From the IMG/VR virus record IMGVR_UViG_3300020601_000047, positions 1 through 32,204 of that record: DNA of 32,204 nt, one strand, 5' to 3'. Below the pieces are notes generated by a model. It made no database searches. It was not told the DNA's origin and saw only the letters and a list, made by a program, of their open reading frames with translations. This document shows positions 13,738 through 22,800 of this stretch, in pieces (within the stretch, counting starts at the first letter, position 1; the number at the start of each line of letters is the position of its first letter). This DNA comes from a virus. A program made the position numbers and the translations under genes.

Positions 13738-14721
13738 ATGACTGATCAAACCAAATTCGAGGAAATGCTCGAAAAATTAGTGAACGAGGACAAGGACGGT
13801 GCTGAAGCACTTTTCCATGAAATCGTTGTAGAAAAATCAAGAGAGATTTATCAAAACATCTTAGAATCAGAAGACGAAGAAGTCGAAGAAGATACAGATG
13901 AAGAAGTTGATGAAGCTACTGACGAAGAAGTAGACGAAGCAACAGACGAAGAAGTAGACGAAGCAACAGACGAAGAAGTCGACGAGTCAGAAGATGACGA
14001 TTTAGACGAAATGTTTGGCTTAGATGAGCTTGGAATGGAAGCAGAACCAGAAATGGGCGGCGACGAAACAGATGACATGATGGGTGACATTGCTGCTGAT
14101 ATGGACGGCGACGACGAAGAAGGCGACGACGAAGAAGCTGACGGCCCAGAGGCTGCTATGGACAACTTAGAAGATGCTTTAGCAGACCTAAAAGCAGAAT
14201 TTGAAAAAATGATGGGTGACGAAGAGCCAGGCGACGAAGATCCTGAAGAGGAAGCAATGGCATTTGAATCAGACGACGAAGAAGTAGACGAAGCAGCTGA
14301 CGAAGAAGTAGATGAAGCGTCAGATGAAGAAGTTGAAGAAACAACTGATGAAGAAGTAGACGAAAACGCAGCACCTAAAACAGCAGGTGAAGAAATGCGT
14401 GAGTACGTAGAAAAAGTATCAGCTTCAATGGGTGACAATGGCGCAAATACAAAATCACCAGTTGCAGGAAAAAACGACATGGGCGGTACAGCAAGTAATT
14501 TAAACCAAGCTGGTACAGAAGCTGGTGTAGAAGCTAATAAAGGAAACTTAAAAGGTTCAGCACTAAGCGATCAAAACGCCAAAGAAGATAACGCCGGAAA
14601 TAGAAATACTAAAGGCGGTATGAGTGCCAAAAAAGGCACAAAAAGCGAACCTGGCCACGGCGCTGAGAAAAAAGGCAAGCCAGACGCACCAGCCAATAAA
14701 AAACCAGTAATGGGTGGCTGA
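13738..14721 (+). CDS. Acidic repetitive prohead core/scaffold-like protein
   Basis: The preferred start is the ATG at 13738 with AAGGAG upstream, giving 327 residues; an in-frame TTG at 13717 is possible but lies before the ribosome site. The N-terminus (FEEMLEKLVNEDKDGAEALFHEIVVEKSREIYQ, read in parts) is a conserved-looking helix. A very acidic region follows, with TDEEVDEA repeated at 13894-13986 and variants at 14272-14364. A helical patch (MDNLEDALADLKAEFEKMMG) lies between. The C-terminus is Gly/Lys/Asn-rich and disordered. It sits directly before gp21 and gp22, where T4 has the acidic core genes 67 and 68, so a role in the transient prohead core is likely. It cannot be matched to either by sequence. 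Confidence 0.7.
   Translation: MTDQTKFEEMLEKLVNEDKDGAEALFHEIVVEKSREIYQNILESEDEEVEEDTDEEVDEATDEEVDEATDEEVDEATDEEVDESEDDDLDEMFGLDELGMEAEPEMGGDETDDMMGDIAADMDGDDEEGDDEEADGPEAAMDNLEDALADLKAEFEKMMGDEEPGDEDPEEEAMAFESDDEEVDEAADEEVDEASDEEVEETTDEEVDENAAPKTAGEEMREYVEKVSASMGDNGANTKSPVAGKNDMGGTASNLNQAGTEAGVEANKGNLKGSALSDQNAKEDNAGNRNTKGGMSAKKGTKSEPGHGAEKKGKPDAPANKKPVMGG
13894..13986 (+). repeat. Tandem 24-bp repeats (TDEEVDEA units)
   Basis: Three full 24-base units and a 21-base partial unit encode TDEEVDEA. The second and third are nearly identical at the DNA level, suggesting recent slippage or recombination. Confidence 0.85.
14272..14364 (+). repeat. Second, diverged cluster of the same acidic repeat
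   Basis: Four units of the DEEVDEA type (with A, S and T variants) lie 285 bases after the first cluster in the same gene. They are more diverged in sequence, so they appear older than the first cluster. Confidence 0.8.
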
Positions 14722-14738
14722 GAAGTTAAGGAGAAACG

Positions 14739-15356
14739 ATGTTTCAACTACGTGAAAATCTAAGTTTTGACCAAGCTAAAATGGTCGTTGAGTCTGCTAA
14801 TGAAGGCAAAGACCTCTATATGAAAGGTATTTGTATCCAAGGTGGTGTAAAAAACGCAAATCAGCGTGTTTATCCCGTTGAAGAAATTGGCAGGGCTGTC
14901 ACTACGCTCAATGAGCAGATAGCCGGTGGATACTCAGTTTTAGGCGAAGTTGATCATCCAGAAGGACTTAACATTAACCTTGATCGTGTGTGCCATATGG
15001 TCACAGAAATGTGGATGGATGGACCAAACGGTTATGGAAAGTTGAAAATTTTACCAACTCCGATGGGAGGCCTAGTAAAAACAATGCTAGAAAGCGGCGT
15101 TAAGCTAGGTGTCTCATCTAGAGGTAGCGGTGAAGTCGACGGCGGCGGCAACGTTGCCGGCTTTGAAATAATTACTGTGGACGTTGTGGCTCAGCCTAGC
15201 GCCCCCGGTGCGTATCCTACACCAATTTACGAACATATAATGAATGAAAGAGGTGGATACAAGGCAATTTTAACTTCAAAAGAAGTCCAAGGCGACAAAA
15301 AGGCACAAAAATATATTGCAGAGAGCTTATTAGGTATAATAAGCAGGCTCCAATAA
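14739..15356 (+). CDS. 21: Prohead protease gp21
   Basis: This 205-aa protein (T4 gp21: 212 aa) is the serine-type maturation protease that cuts scaffold, core and capsid proteins at (L/I)xE sites once the prohead is complete. The probable catalytic His is H73 in LGEVDHPEG. The Ser lies in GVSSRGSGEV (S126/S127 region), and an Asp follows in ITVDVVAQPSAP (D148). These motifs are in the usual order and spacing for this family. The ribosome site is TAAGGAG just upstream, and the gene lies 17 bases after the acidic core gene and 11 bases before gp22. Expected substrates in this window are gp22, gp23 and, by its N-terminal IAE, the protein at 6532. Confidence 0.93.
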   Translation: MFQLRENLSFDQAKMVVESANEGKDLYMKGICIQGGVKNANQRVYPVEEIGRAVTTLNEQIAGGYSVLGEVDHPEGLNINLDRVCHMVTEMWMDGPNGYGKLKILPTPMGGLVKTMLESGVKLGVSSRGSGEVDGGGNVAGFEIITVDVVAQPSAPGAYPTPIYEHIMNERGGYKAILTSKEVQGDKKAQKYIAESLLGIISRLQ

Positions 15357-15367
15357 AGGAGAAATAA

Positions 15368-16453
15368 ATGGAAGCACTAAAATCCCTTTTAGAGAGTGAC
15401 GCAATTTCAGAAGCAATGAAAGCTGAAATCGAGGAAGCATGGACTGCTAAAGTTGAAGAAAATAAACTTAATGCTACTGCTGAACTTCGTGAAGAGTTTG
15501 CTAAAAAATATGAACACGACAAAGGTGTTATGATTGAAGCAATTGATGCTATGATGACTGAAAAACTTTCAGAAGAAATGGCAGAATTCAATGAAGATCG
15601 CAAGCAACTAGCTGAACAAAAAGCAAAATATGCTATCGCGATGAAAGAACATGCTACTTTACTAAGTACCTTCACTAAAGAAGCACTTGTTAAAGAAGTT
15701 TCAGAACTACACGCAGATCAAAAAGCAATGGCAAATAAATTTGCTGTTCTTGAAGAATTTGTTGTAGATCAACTTGCTAAAGAACTTGCTGAGTTCAATG
15801 AAGACAAAAAAGACCTTGCTGAAACTAAAGTACGTTTAGTACGTGAAGGCAAGGAACACTTGAATAAAGTAAAAACTACCTTTATTCAAAGAAGTGCTAA
15901 AGCTATATCAGAAACAGTTGACAAAGCTCTTAAAGGAGAAATTAATCAACTCAAAGAAGATATTAACGCAGCACGTAAAAACGATTTTGGTCGCAAAATT
16001 TTCGAAGCGTTTGCTAACGAATATATGGGTTCTCATTTAAATGAGAAATCAGAGACCAAAAAACTACTTAAAGTTGTTGATGTCAAAGACAAACAAATTG
16101 CTGAAGCAAAAGAATTAGCACTAAAAGCTAAAACTATTGCTGAAGCAAAAGACGCAGAAGTAAAGCGTCTTGTTGAAGCACAACAACGCACAGGAGTAAT
16201 GAATGAACTTCTTGGACCTTTAAGTAAGGACCAAAAAGAAATTATGACAGACTTACTGGAATCAATTCAAACTGCTAGACTACGTTCAGCATTTGATAAG
16301 TACCTTCCATCAGTAATTGATGGTAACAGTCCAGCAAAGCAGAAGGCGCAGCTTACAGAGGCAAAAGAAATTACAGGCAATAAACAAACACAAAGTTCTA
16401 ATGAAGCAAGTACACATAATGTCGTAGACATTAAACGTCTTGCTGGATTATAA
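15368..16453 (+). CDS. 22: Prohead scaffold protein gp22
   Basis: This 361-aa, almost wholly helical protein (T4 gp22: 269 aa) is rich in Glu, Lys and Ala. Heptad-like segments run through most of its length (for example AELREEFAKKYEHDK and DAEVKRLVEAQQR). A conserved C-terminal block (KDQKEIMTDLLESIQ, then AFDKYLPSVID) is what I recall from gp22 of T4-like marine phages. It shapes the prohead as an internal core and is degraded by gp21. An internal duplication is visible: ELAEFNEDKKDLAE around residue 140 repeats EMAEFNEDRKQLAE around residue 73. A good AAGGAG precedes the ATG. It lies between gp21 and gp23 as in T4. Confidence 0.88.
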   Translation: MEALKSLLESDAISEAMKAEIEEAWTAKVEENKLNATAELREEFAKKYEHDKGVMIEAIDAMMTEKLSEEMAEFNEDRKQLAEQKAKYAIAMKEHATLLSTFTKEALVKEVSELHADQKAMANKFAVLEEFVVDQLAKELAEFNEDKKDLAETKVRLVREGKEHLNKVKTTFIQRSAKAISETVDKALKGEINQLKEDINAARKNDFGRKIFEAFANEYMGSHLNEKSETKKLLKVVDVKDKQIAEAKELALKAKTIAEAKDAEVKRLVEAQQRTGVMNELLGPLSKDQKEIMTDLLESIQTARLRSAFDKYLPSVIDGNSPAKQKAQLTEAKEITGNKQTQSSNEASTHNVVDIKRLAGL

Positions 16454-16464
16454 AGGAGAAGATA

Positions 16465-17637
16465 ATGTCAGAACTATTAGAAAGTCGCTGGCAGGAGACA
16501 AAAGGTGCCTTAACTGAAGGCCTCGCAGGCAACAAAAAAGCTGTTATGGAAACAACTCTTGAAAATACTCGTAAGCATTTGATGGAAACCGCAACAGCTG
16601 GTGCAACTTCTGCTGGTAACGTAGCAACACTAAATCGTGTGATCCTTCCAGTGATCAGACGTGTAATGCCAACCGTTATCGCTAACGAATTGGTAGGTGT
16701 ACAACCAATGACTGGTCCAGTGGGCCAAATTCACACACTTAGAGTACGTTACGCAGATGCGTTCGACTCAACAAGTGGAACAGATACCGCAGCAGGCGAT
16801 GAAGCTCTTAGCCCATTCAAAATTGCTGAAGGTTATTCTGGTGCAGCTGATGACAAAGCAGCAGCTACATCAGCACTAGAAGGTGCAGCTGGTAACAGAC
16901 TAAGCATTCAGATCTTGAAACAGACTGTTGAAGCGAAGTCACGTAAGTTGTCAGCACGTTGGACATTTGAAGCGGCTCAGGACGCTCAAAGCCAACACGG
17001 CATCGACGTAGAAGCAGAAATCATGGCAGCACTTGCTCAAGAGATTACTGCTGAAATCGACCAAGAAGTTATCGCAAGTTTGACTTCATTGGCCGGTACT
17101 GCGCCAGAAACATATGACCAAAACGCAGTTTCAGGTACAGCTACTTTTGTTGGTGACGAGCATGCAGCTCTTGCTGTTTCAATCAACAGAGTATCAAACT
17201 TAATCGCACAGCGTACACGCAGAGGCGCAGGTAACTGGGCTGTTGTATCACCAACAGTACTAACACTGTTACAAAGTGCTACAACTTCTGCTTTCGCACG
17301 TACAACAGAAGGTACTTTCGAAGCACCAACCAACACAAAACTAGTTGGTACATTAAACAACGCAATGAAAGTATATGTAAACACATATGCTACTAGCGAT
17401 GATGTACTTGTTGGTTACAAAGGTACTTCAGAGTCAGACGCAGCAGCGTTCTACTGCCCATACATTCCATTGATGAGCAGTGGTGTTGTACTAGACCCAG
17501 ATACATTCGAGCCAGTAGTTAGCTTCATGACACGTTATGGTTATGTTGAACTAACAAACACTGCTTCGTCTTTGGGTAACGCAGCAGACTACCTAAGCAA
17601 AGTTGCTGTTACAACAGCAAACCTAAGCTTCACATAA
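16465..17637 (+). CDS. 23: Major capsid protein gp23
   Basis: This 390-aa protein (T4 gp23: 521 aa) is the hexon of the capsid with the HK97 fold. Family stretches include RVILPVIRRVMPTVIANELV near residue 57 and PMTGPVGQIHTLRVRY, then SRKLSARWTFEAAQDAQ near 155, RRGAGNWAVVSP near 252 and a final GYVELTN region. The N-terminal about 40 residues form the cleavable delta domain; an (L/I)xE site, L39-M40-E41, before an Ala/Thr/Gly stretch is the most likely gp21 cut (LLE at 4-6 and LTE at 16-18 also occur). It is shorter than T4 gp23, as in other compact marine versions. A strong ribosome site precedes it and a strong terminator follows. Confidence 0.94.
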   Translation: MSELLESRWQETKGALTEGLAGNKKAVMETTLENTRKHLMETATAGATSAGNVATLNRVILPVIRRVMPTVIANELVGVQPMTGPVGQIHTLRVRYADAFDSTSGTDTAAGDEALSPFKIAEGYSGAADDKAAATSALEGAAGNRLSIQILKQTVEAKSRKLSARWTFEAAQDAQSQHGIDVEAEIMAALAQEITAEIDQEVIASLTSLAGTAPETYDQNAVSGTATFVGDEHAALAVSINRVSNLIAQRTRRGAGNWAVVSPTVLTLLQSATTSAFARTTEGTFEAPTNTKLVGTLNNAMKVYVNTYATSDDVLVGYKGTSESDAAAFYCPYIPLMSSGVVLDPDTFEPVVSFMTRYGYVELTNTASSLGNAADYLSKVAVTTANLSFT

Positions 17638-17654
17638 GCGTAGTTAAATATTAT

Positions 17655-17683
17655 AAAATAGGCCCTACGGGGCCTATTTTTTT
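17655..17683 (+). terminator. Strong rho-independent terminator after gp23
   Basis: AAAATAGGCCC (17655-17665) pairs perfectly with GGGCCTATTTT (17670-17680) around a TACG loop, a UNCG tetraloop closed by C-G, followed by more T. The stem is flanked by A and T runs, so it could also stop leftward transcripts. Confidence 0.95.
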
Positions 17684-17685
17684 GG

Positions 17686-17694
17686 CTAAGTATT
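17686..17694 (+). promoter_or_regulatory. Weak late-promoter-like motif (CTAAGTATT)
   Basis: GGCTAAGTATTAA just after the terminator parallels the GGCTAAATACTAA at 17917-17929. It lies 14 bases before the start at 17709. It could restart transcription of the small gene; the match is imperfect. Confidence 0.25.
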
Positions 17695-17708
17695 AAAAAG
17701 GAGTTAAT

Positions 17709-17897
17709 ATGACAGGACAAATATACAAACACAGTGGTACCAAAGCAATTATCAGACCTGACGAATGGGGTTCTAATAGAAGAGATGTAATCCTTGATAA
17801 CAAAGATAAAAAATATAAAATAGGAGACAAACTTACATTTGACATTGTAAGAAAAAATAACAGATCTTATGCTGAGAATGTGTCTATTGAGGCTTAA
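17709..17897 (+). CDS. Small cold-shock-domain-like protein (tentative)
   Basis: This 62-aa protein has the length and layout of a cold-shock OB-fold: it starts MTGQI, has a first-motif position GTKAIIRPDE (10-19) and a second-motif position RDVILD (25-30), then GDKLTFDIVRKNNRSYAENVSIE (39-61). In true cold-shock proteins the two RNA-binding motifs are KGFGFI and VFVH; here their aromatic residues are lost, so nucleic-acid binding is uncertain. AAAGGAG precedes the ATG. It stands alone between the gp23 terminator and the next late-type motif, so it may be expressed by readthrough or from a weak local promoter. Another small OB-like or virion accessory protein remains possible. Confidence 0.5.
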   Translation: MTGQIYKHSGTKAIIRPDEWGSNRRDVILDNKDKKYKIGDKLTFDIVRKNNRSYAENVSIEA

Positions 17898-17918
17898 TAA
17901 CCCATTTTAACAAAAAGG

Positions 17919-17927
17919 CTAAATACT
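17919..17927 (+). promoter_or_regulatory. Putative late promoter (CTAAATACT)
   Basis: GGCTAAATACTAA matches the minus-strand motif before the baseplate operon over CTAAATACT. It is placed to give a leader of about 50 bases before the ATG at 17990. Confidence 0.5.
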
Positions 17928-17942
17928 AATGTCAAAAGACTT

Positions 17943-17960
17943 ATGCGGTACCCACCGCGT
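17943..17960 (+). other. 5'-leader hairpin of the gene at 17990
   Basis: ATGCGGT-ACCC-ACCGCGT forms a 7-bp stem with one G-T pair just after the expected transcript start. It could protect the 5' end of a late mRNA. AAAGGAG then lies between it and the start codon. Confidence 0.45.
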
Positions 17961-17989
17961 AGACTTAGAACGTCATAAAGGAGAAACAA

Positions 17990-18421
17990 ATGGGACGTCC
18001 AATAAACAAACAAAAATTAGGATACGGTTCAGGTCGTATCGCAGTTAGCCGCCACTTTTTTACAGGCGGAGCAGAAGCTACAACAGCAGCACACATTGTA
18101 AGACAAGTTGCCTCAAACAAGTTTGTGGTTAGATTAGATTCAAACAACGACGGTGGTGGACCGTTCTCACCAAGAACACATGCTAGTGATGAAGTAATGA
18201 CACTTGTAAACAAAGCTAACGGAGCAATGGTAGCAGGTGAATTTAGAATTGATGCTGTAGGCTCAGATTCAACAACTTACCAAGTTACACGTTTACACAA
18301 CAGAACAGTACAACTTGAGGATAACGACAAAGCAATTTACAACGTTGGGTTTGACGCAAGTGCTAAAGAAAACTCAGCAGTGCCAAACGCAGTACTATCA
18401 GTAGCATTACCAAGTCAATAA
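17990..18421 (+). CDS. Virion structural protein (MGRPINK-type), function unknown
   Basis: This 143-aa protein starts MGRPINKQKLG, an opening shared, as I recall, with structural proteins of marine T4-like phages. The body is Gly/Thr/Ala-rich and beta-predicted, with HIVRQVASNKFVVR, a DGGGPFSPRT turn and TYQVTRLHNRTVQL. No catalytic motif, signal or membrane segment is visible. It is preceded by a late-type motif, a leader hairpin and AAAGGAG, consistent with abundant late expression. It heads a plus-strand row of virion genes and is followed after 13 bases by a fibre-like protein. A decoration, neck or fibre-attachment role is possible; nothing in the sequence decides. Confidence 0.65.
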   Translation: MGRPINKQKLGYGSGRIAVSRHFFTGGAEATTAAHIVRQVASNKFVVRLDSNNDGGGPFSPRTHASDEVMTLVNKANGAMVAGEFRIDAVGSDSTTYQVTRLHNRTVQLEDNDKAIYNVGFDASAKENSAVPNAVLSVALPSQ

Positions 18422-18434
18422 GTTGGAGATTTGA

Positions 18435-19487
18435 ATGCCTGGCGCTAAGTTTATATCTCATGATGTTGATACTTACAAATTAACAATTAACGATGGTGGA
18501 TCAGTATCGTTTGTGGCTGGTGACGGTTTAACTCCAGCTACAACTGGTACGTTTAATTTTTTCGGCAACTTAAATGTTGTTGGTTCTACTACGACAATTG
18601 AAACTAGTGAATTATCTATTACTGATAAAACTATCACAGTCAACAAAGATGAAACAGGCGCTGGTGTTAGCACAGGTCCAGATGGGACTAATACAGCTGG
18701 CTTAATTATTGAAAGAGGATCATATCCTGATGCGAAACTTCTATATGATGAAGATTTAGATTGGTATGATTCGAGATTAGGTGGCACAACAAGTATTACA
18801 GGTGCTTTTGCGTTCAAGGACAACAATAACGAAACTATTGGTATATTCACTAACTTTGTAGGAACTTTTGATCAAGATCTAGTTTTGCTAGGCGAAGGAA
18901 CAAAAACTGTATCTGTAACAGGTACTACGTCCTATGAAAGACAAGTATTTACTTATCAAGGCGATGTAATAGAACCTAACGTAAATAATCTAGATAGATT
19001 GTCTGATCCAATTGATCCAGATATCATTCCTAATGTACAAGCATTAAAAGATTATGTTAGAGCATATAACACTTACAATTTTACAGACACTATTGAAAGT
19101 GCTGATACAACTGTAAGCGTAGCAGATTCAGAAGAAACTAGTAGTCCAAGTTTAGCACTTGTTACAGTTGACGGAACAGAAGTTGCTAGGTTTTATCAAA
19201 CATCAATTGATCTCTTACAATTAAAAATTGATAGTGATACTTTAACAAGTTTAGATATTAATGGTAATGTAAAAATTGGAGGTAACGGTACAGGCAGTGT
19301 TGAGTTTACTACAGACGCATTATTTCCTGTTACAGCTACAGATCCAACAGCACCAACTGACGGTGTGAAGCTATATGGTAAAGCTGAAGGAGACGGTGGT
19401 ACTGGATTATTTTTTGTAAATCAATCTGAAACACAAGACGAATTGATTAGTAGAAACAAAGCACTATTATATAGTATAATATTTTAA
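18435..19487 (+). CDS. Tail-fibre-like structural protein
   Basis: The 350-aa protein is beta-rich, Thr/Asp/Gly/Ser-rich and acidic. Near residues 45-105 it holds the fibre module GNLNVVGSTTTIETSELSI-TDKTITVNK, then GLIIERG and a DWYDSR-like segment. This module is widespread in tail fibres of marine myoviruses. A middle part ends with IIPNVQALKDYV, a motif that also occurs in phage fibre hinges. The C-terminal region has more short strands (SLDINGNVKIGG). It is probably a fibre or baseplate-attached adhesin, and trimeric assembly is usual for this class. GGAG lies 10 bases before the ATG. It belongs to the same row of genes as the 110-aa and 2617-aa proteins downstream. Confidence 0.65.
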   Translation: MPGAKFISHDVDTYKLTINDGGSVSFVAGDGLTPATTGTFNFFGNLNVVGSTTTIETSELSITDKTITVNKDETGAGVSTGPDGTNTAGLIIERGSYPDAKLLYDEDLDWYDSRLGGTTSITGAFAFKDNNNETIGIFTNFVGTFDQDLVLLGEGTKTVSVTGTTSYERQVFTYQGDVIEPNVNNLDRLSDPIDPDIIPNVQALKDYVRAYNTYNFTDTIESADTTVSVADSEETSSPSLALVTVDGTEVARFYQTSIDLLQLKIDSDTLTSLDINGNVKIGGNGTGSVEFTTDALFPVTATDPTAPTDGVKLYGKAEGDGGTGLFFVNQSETQDELISRNKALLYSIIF

Positions 19488-19497
19488 GGAAAGCAAA

Positions 19498-19830
19498 ATG
19501 GCAATAAGCAGTGTAAACATATTAGCAACAGATACAACAATACTAAGTGTTCCTGCTGGCAAAAAGTATGCGATTACTACTATTGTGGTTTGTAATTATG
19601 CTACTACTACAGACGCATCGTTTGATAGTCAATTTGATATGCATGTAATAGCAGGCTCAGGAGGAGTAAAAAGCGTTACAAACAAAGTATTAAATGCCGT
19701 AGCAATGCCAGCTCAGGAAACTTTTTCTTTTAACACAGAACGTTTAATTTTAGAGGAAGGTGATCGAGTGGTATTAAACAGTCCTGATTCAAACAGGCTG
19801 AGCGCAACAATTAGTTATCTGGAAGTTTAA
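19498..19830 (+). CDS. Small beta-rich virion protein
   Basis: This 110-aa protein is predicted to be mostly beta-strand: NILATDTTILSVPAGKKYAI, then TTIVVCNYA, a Gly-rich turn, and FSFNTERLILEEGDRVVLNS. The pattern (PAGK-yaITTIvvCN ... L-l-eGD-v) is like a short jelly-roll or fibre-associated protein found near fibre genes in marine phages. There is no signal peptide. AAGGA precedes the ATG, and the next gene starts 6 bases after its stop. It is likely made with the two fibre genes around it, perhaps as a tip or connector. No specific function can be read from sequence. Confidence 0.6.
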   Translation: MAISSVNILATDTTILSVPAGKKYAITTIVVCNYATTTDASFDSQFDMHVIAGSGGVKSVTNKVLNAVAMPAQETFSFNTERLILEEGDRVVLNSPDSNRLSATISYLEV

Positions 19831-19836
19831 AGTCTA

Positions 19837-22800
19837 ATGGAATTTATTAAAAAGCAAAGTTTATACAGACGCAAAATTGATAATAAAGAACTTATTATTG
19901 ATGCAGATGGTAATGTGTCTATTACACCACAAACAGGTAAGGTTACTATTGATGGTGACTTAGCAGTTTCAGGATCGAGTTCTGGTCCAACTAATAACCT
20001 TACATTTTATGTATCACTTGAAGGTAACGATGACAATGACGGCTTAGGTGCCGGCAAAGATAGGGCTAAAAGATCAGTAAAAGCTGCGGTAGAAGCAGCA
20101 CCAGCTGGAGCAACAATTAAAGTTGCGCCTGGTGACTTTTATGAAGACAATCCTATCACAATGAAAGAACGACAAACTGTACGCGGTGACAGTTTGCGTA
20201 ATACACAAATTTTTCCAAATAATTCTACATCAGACATTTTCCTTATGGATTGTGCGTGTTATTTGTTCCAATTAACATTTAGAGCTTTACAAGATCCGGG
20301 CTGGTGTGCAAGAATTAAACCTGGAGCACTAGTAACAGTATCACCATATGTACAAAACTGTACAAACATGAACGGTCCTTGGTTGAATGACGGTACTGAA
20401 TTTACACCATTTGTAACTGAACAAATCGAAGGTGTACCTGCTACTGCTCGACCAATTGAAAACGATCCTAATGTACCATTAGCAAAGCGTGTTAATGAAA
20501 ATGGCGGGGGTAATGGTATCCTTGTTGACGGTAACGATTACGACCAGCGTTCGTTAGTATTCAGTTTTGTTGCGGATGCGTTTACACAAATTGCTCAAGG
20601 TGGTATTGGTTTCCATATTACTAACTTTGGTTATACACAGATTGTTAGCTGCTTTACAGTTTTTACACGTATTGGATTTATGACCACTAAAGGTGGTTAT
20701 CTTAGTATCTCAAACTCAGTTAGTGACTTTGGTACATTTGGTATTATTGCTGACGGATTATTTGAAAAAGTTTATACTACAGCTCGACCGTCACAAACAT
20801 ACACTTCAAGTGTTGGTAGTGTAACAGTTAACAGCACAGGAGCAGGATACACAGGAGTACCCACTGTTACATTTGGAGCGCCTGAAACACCAGGAGGTGT
20901 TACCGCTCAAGGTACAGCAAGTGTTGACGCATTAAGAGGAGAAGTTACATCTGTAACAGTTGACAACCCAGGCAGTGGGTATCAAACGCAGCCAACTATT
21001 ACTTTTACAGGAGGAGGATTTACTTCTCAAGCGACTGCTACTGCTAACTTAATTAAAAATCAAAGTATTGTTGTAAACAGTTTACGAGACGTTCCACAGA
21101 CAGGTAGTATTATTAAATTTGAAGGTGATTCTACTGTTTACTATGTAACTGGTAATGACATTACAACTCAGCCATTTATATACGACGAAACAGTTTGTAG
21201 GCGAGATGTAAACAGAATTATTGATGCTGTAATGGGAGATATAGCATTAGGTACAAATTATCAAAGTATATCTGCTGGTAGAAGTTACTTACGTGCTAAT
21301 AGTGCTAAAGTTTTAAATCAACAATTACAACCTACTATATTTGGTATTGAAGCAGTAAGAGACGAGATACTTGCACGTATACCAGATAGCGATCCAGCAA
21401 ATGAACAATTTAGATACGATGTTATTGAAAAAATAGCTATTATTACAAATTTTATTGCTGAAGAAGATAGTAGTGCTGCTCCTGACATTGTATACGATGA
21501 TAGTAATGCTACAAGTAATGGTGCTGTAGCAGCAAAAGATAATATTCTTTTAAACAAAGATTTTATTGTAGAAGAAACTATAAAATATATTGCTGAACAA
21601 TTTACTGATCTAAGTTACGATCAAGACAAGTGTGAAAGAGACACAAGATTAATTACTGAAGCAGTAGCATTTGATACAGCATTAGGAACAAACTATAACA
21701 GTGTCACAGCAGGATTATCTTACGCAAGGGCAAACGCAACTACTGTAGCAGAAAAACAACTTGAAGTTACAGTAGCAGCATATACTCATATTAGAGATTT
21801 AGCACTAGCACTAGCAGATGTAGCAGCAGATAGCACAGCGGTAGCAAGAGTAAAAGCAGGATACGACGAAGTCATTGACATAATTACTGGTAGGGCTTAT
21901 AATACAACTACCTGTAGAAGAGATGTTGGGCAAATTGTAGATAGTGTGGCATTTGATGTAGCATTAGAAACAAACTATAACGCAGTGACTACAGGTCTTT
22001 CTTATCAAAGAGCAAACAGTTCGTATGTAAAAAGTGCTCAATTCCAACAAACAATTGCTTCATATGAATACATGAAGCAAATAGCAAGCGATACCTATAT
22101 GGCATCGGATACTACTGCTGTATCTAGATCAAATGCAGCGTTTGATGAAATACTTGACATTATAGAAAACGGAGCAGTAAGCACAGATTCAAGTGCTGAT
22201 GTTCTTGTGTTTAACACACCAACCGGCGGCGATATTAATAAAGAGTATGCTAGAGTATTATTACAAGCTAACAGAACTTATATATCTACTGAATTGAACA
22301 CATGGATACAAACAAATTATCCTTCTTTAGATTATGACGCAATTAAGTGTGCTAGAGATACAAAGTATATTGTTGATGCTATTACATTTGATGTTCAGTA
22401 CGGAGGAAACTTTGCTACTAGGAGAGCAGCAGAGGCGTACTTTGAAGGAACAACAAGTCAGCTTCCAGCAGATCAAAGACCAATTACTGCCGCAGCATAC
22501 AATCACTTAGCAAACAATATTTTAAGTCAAATTGTAATAGAAAATTATCCAGGACAAACAACAAACGGTAACTTAGCATCATCTGTTGAAGTAGACGAAG
22601 TAGCAGGACTAGCAAGCATTATTGCTGATGTAATTACAGCGAATAGTGTAGCAGGTATGCCAACACTTATTGAACCTTCAATTACTTGGGCAACAGCAGG
22701 ATTGCAAACAGCAACAACAAATTGGAAAACTAACAAATCAACAATACAAGATGATGTAATCGAAGAAATTACTATAGGTAATATTACTAATGCTGATACA

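Noticed and set aside
13851-14480. 209-aa Ser-rich minus-strand ORF
   Set aside because: It is the antisense image of the acidic GAA/GAC repeats of the core protein, which produce a stop-free Ser-rich frame.
17929-18048. 39-codon ORF (MSKDLCGTHR...) overlapping the 17990 gene
   Set aside because: Its ATG lies two bases after the late motif, probably before the transcript start, and it lacks a ribosome site.
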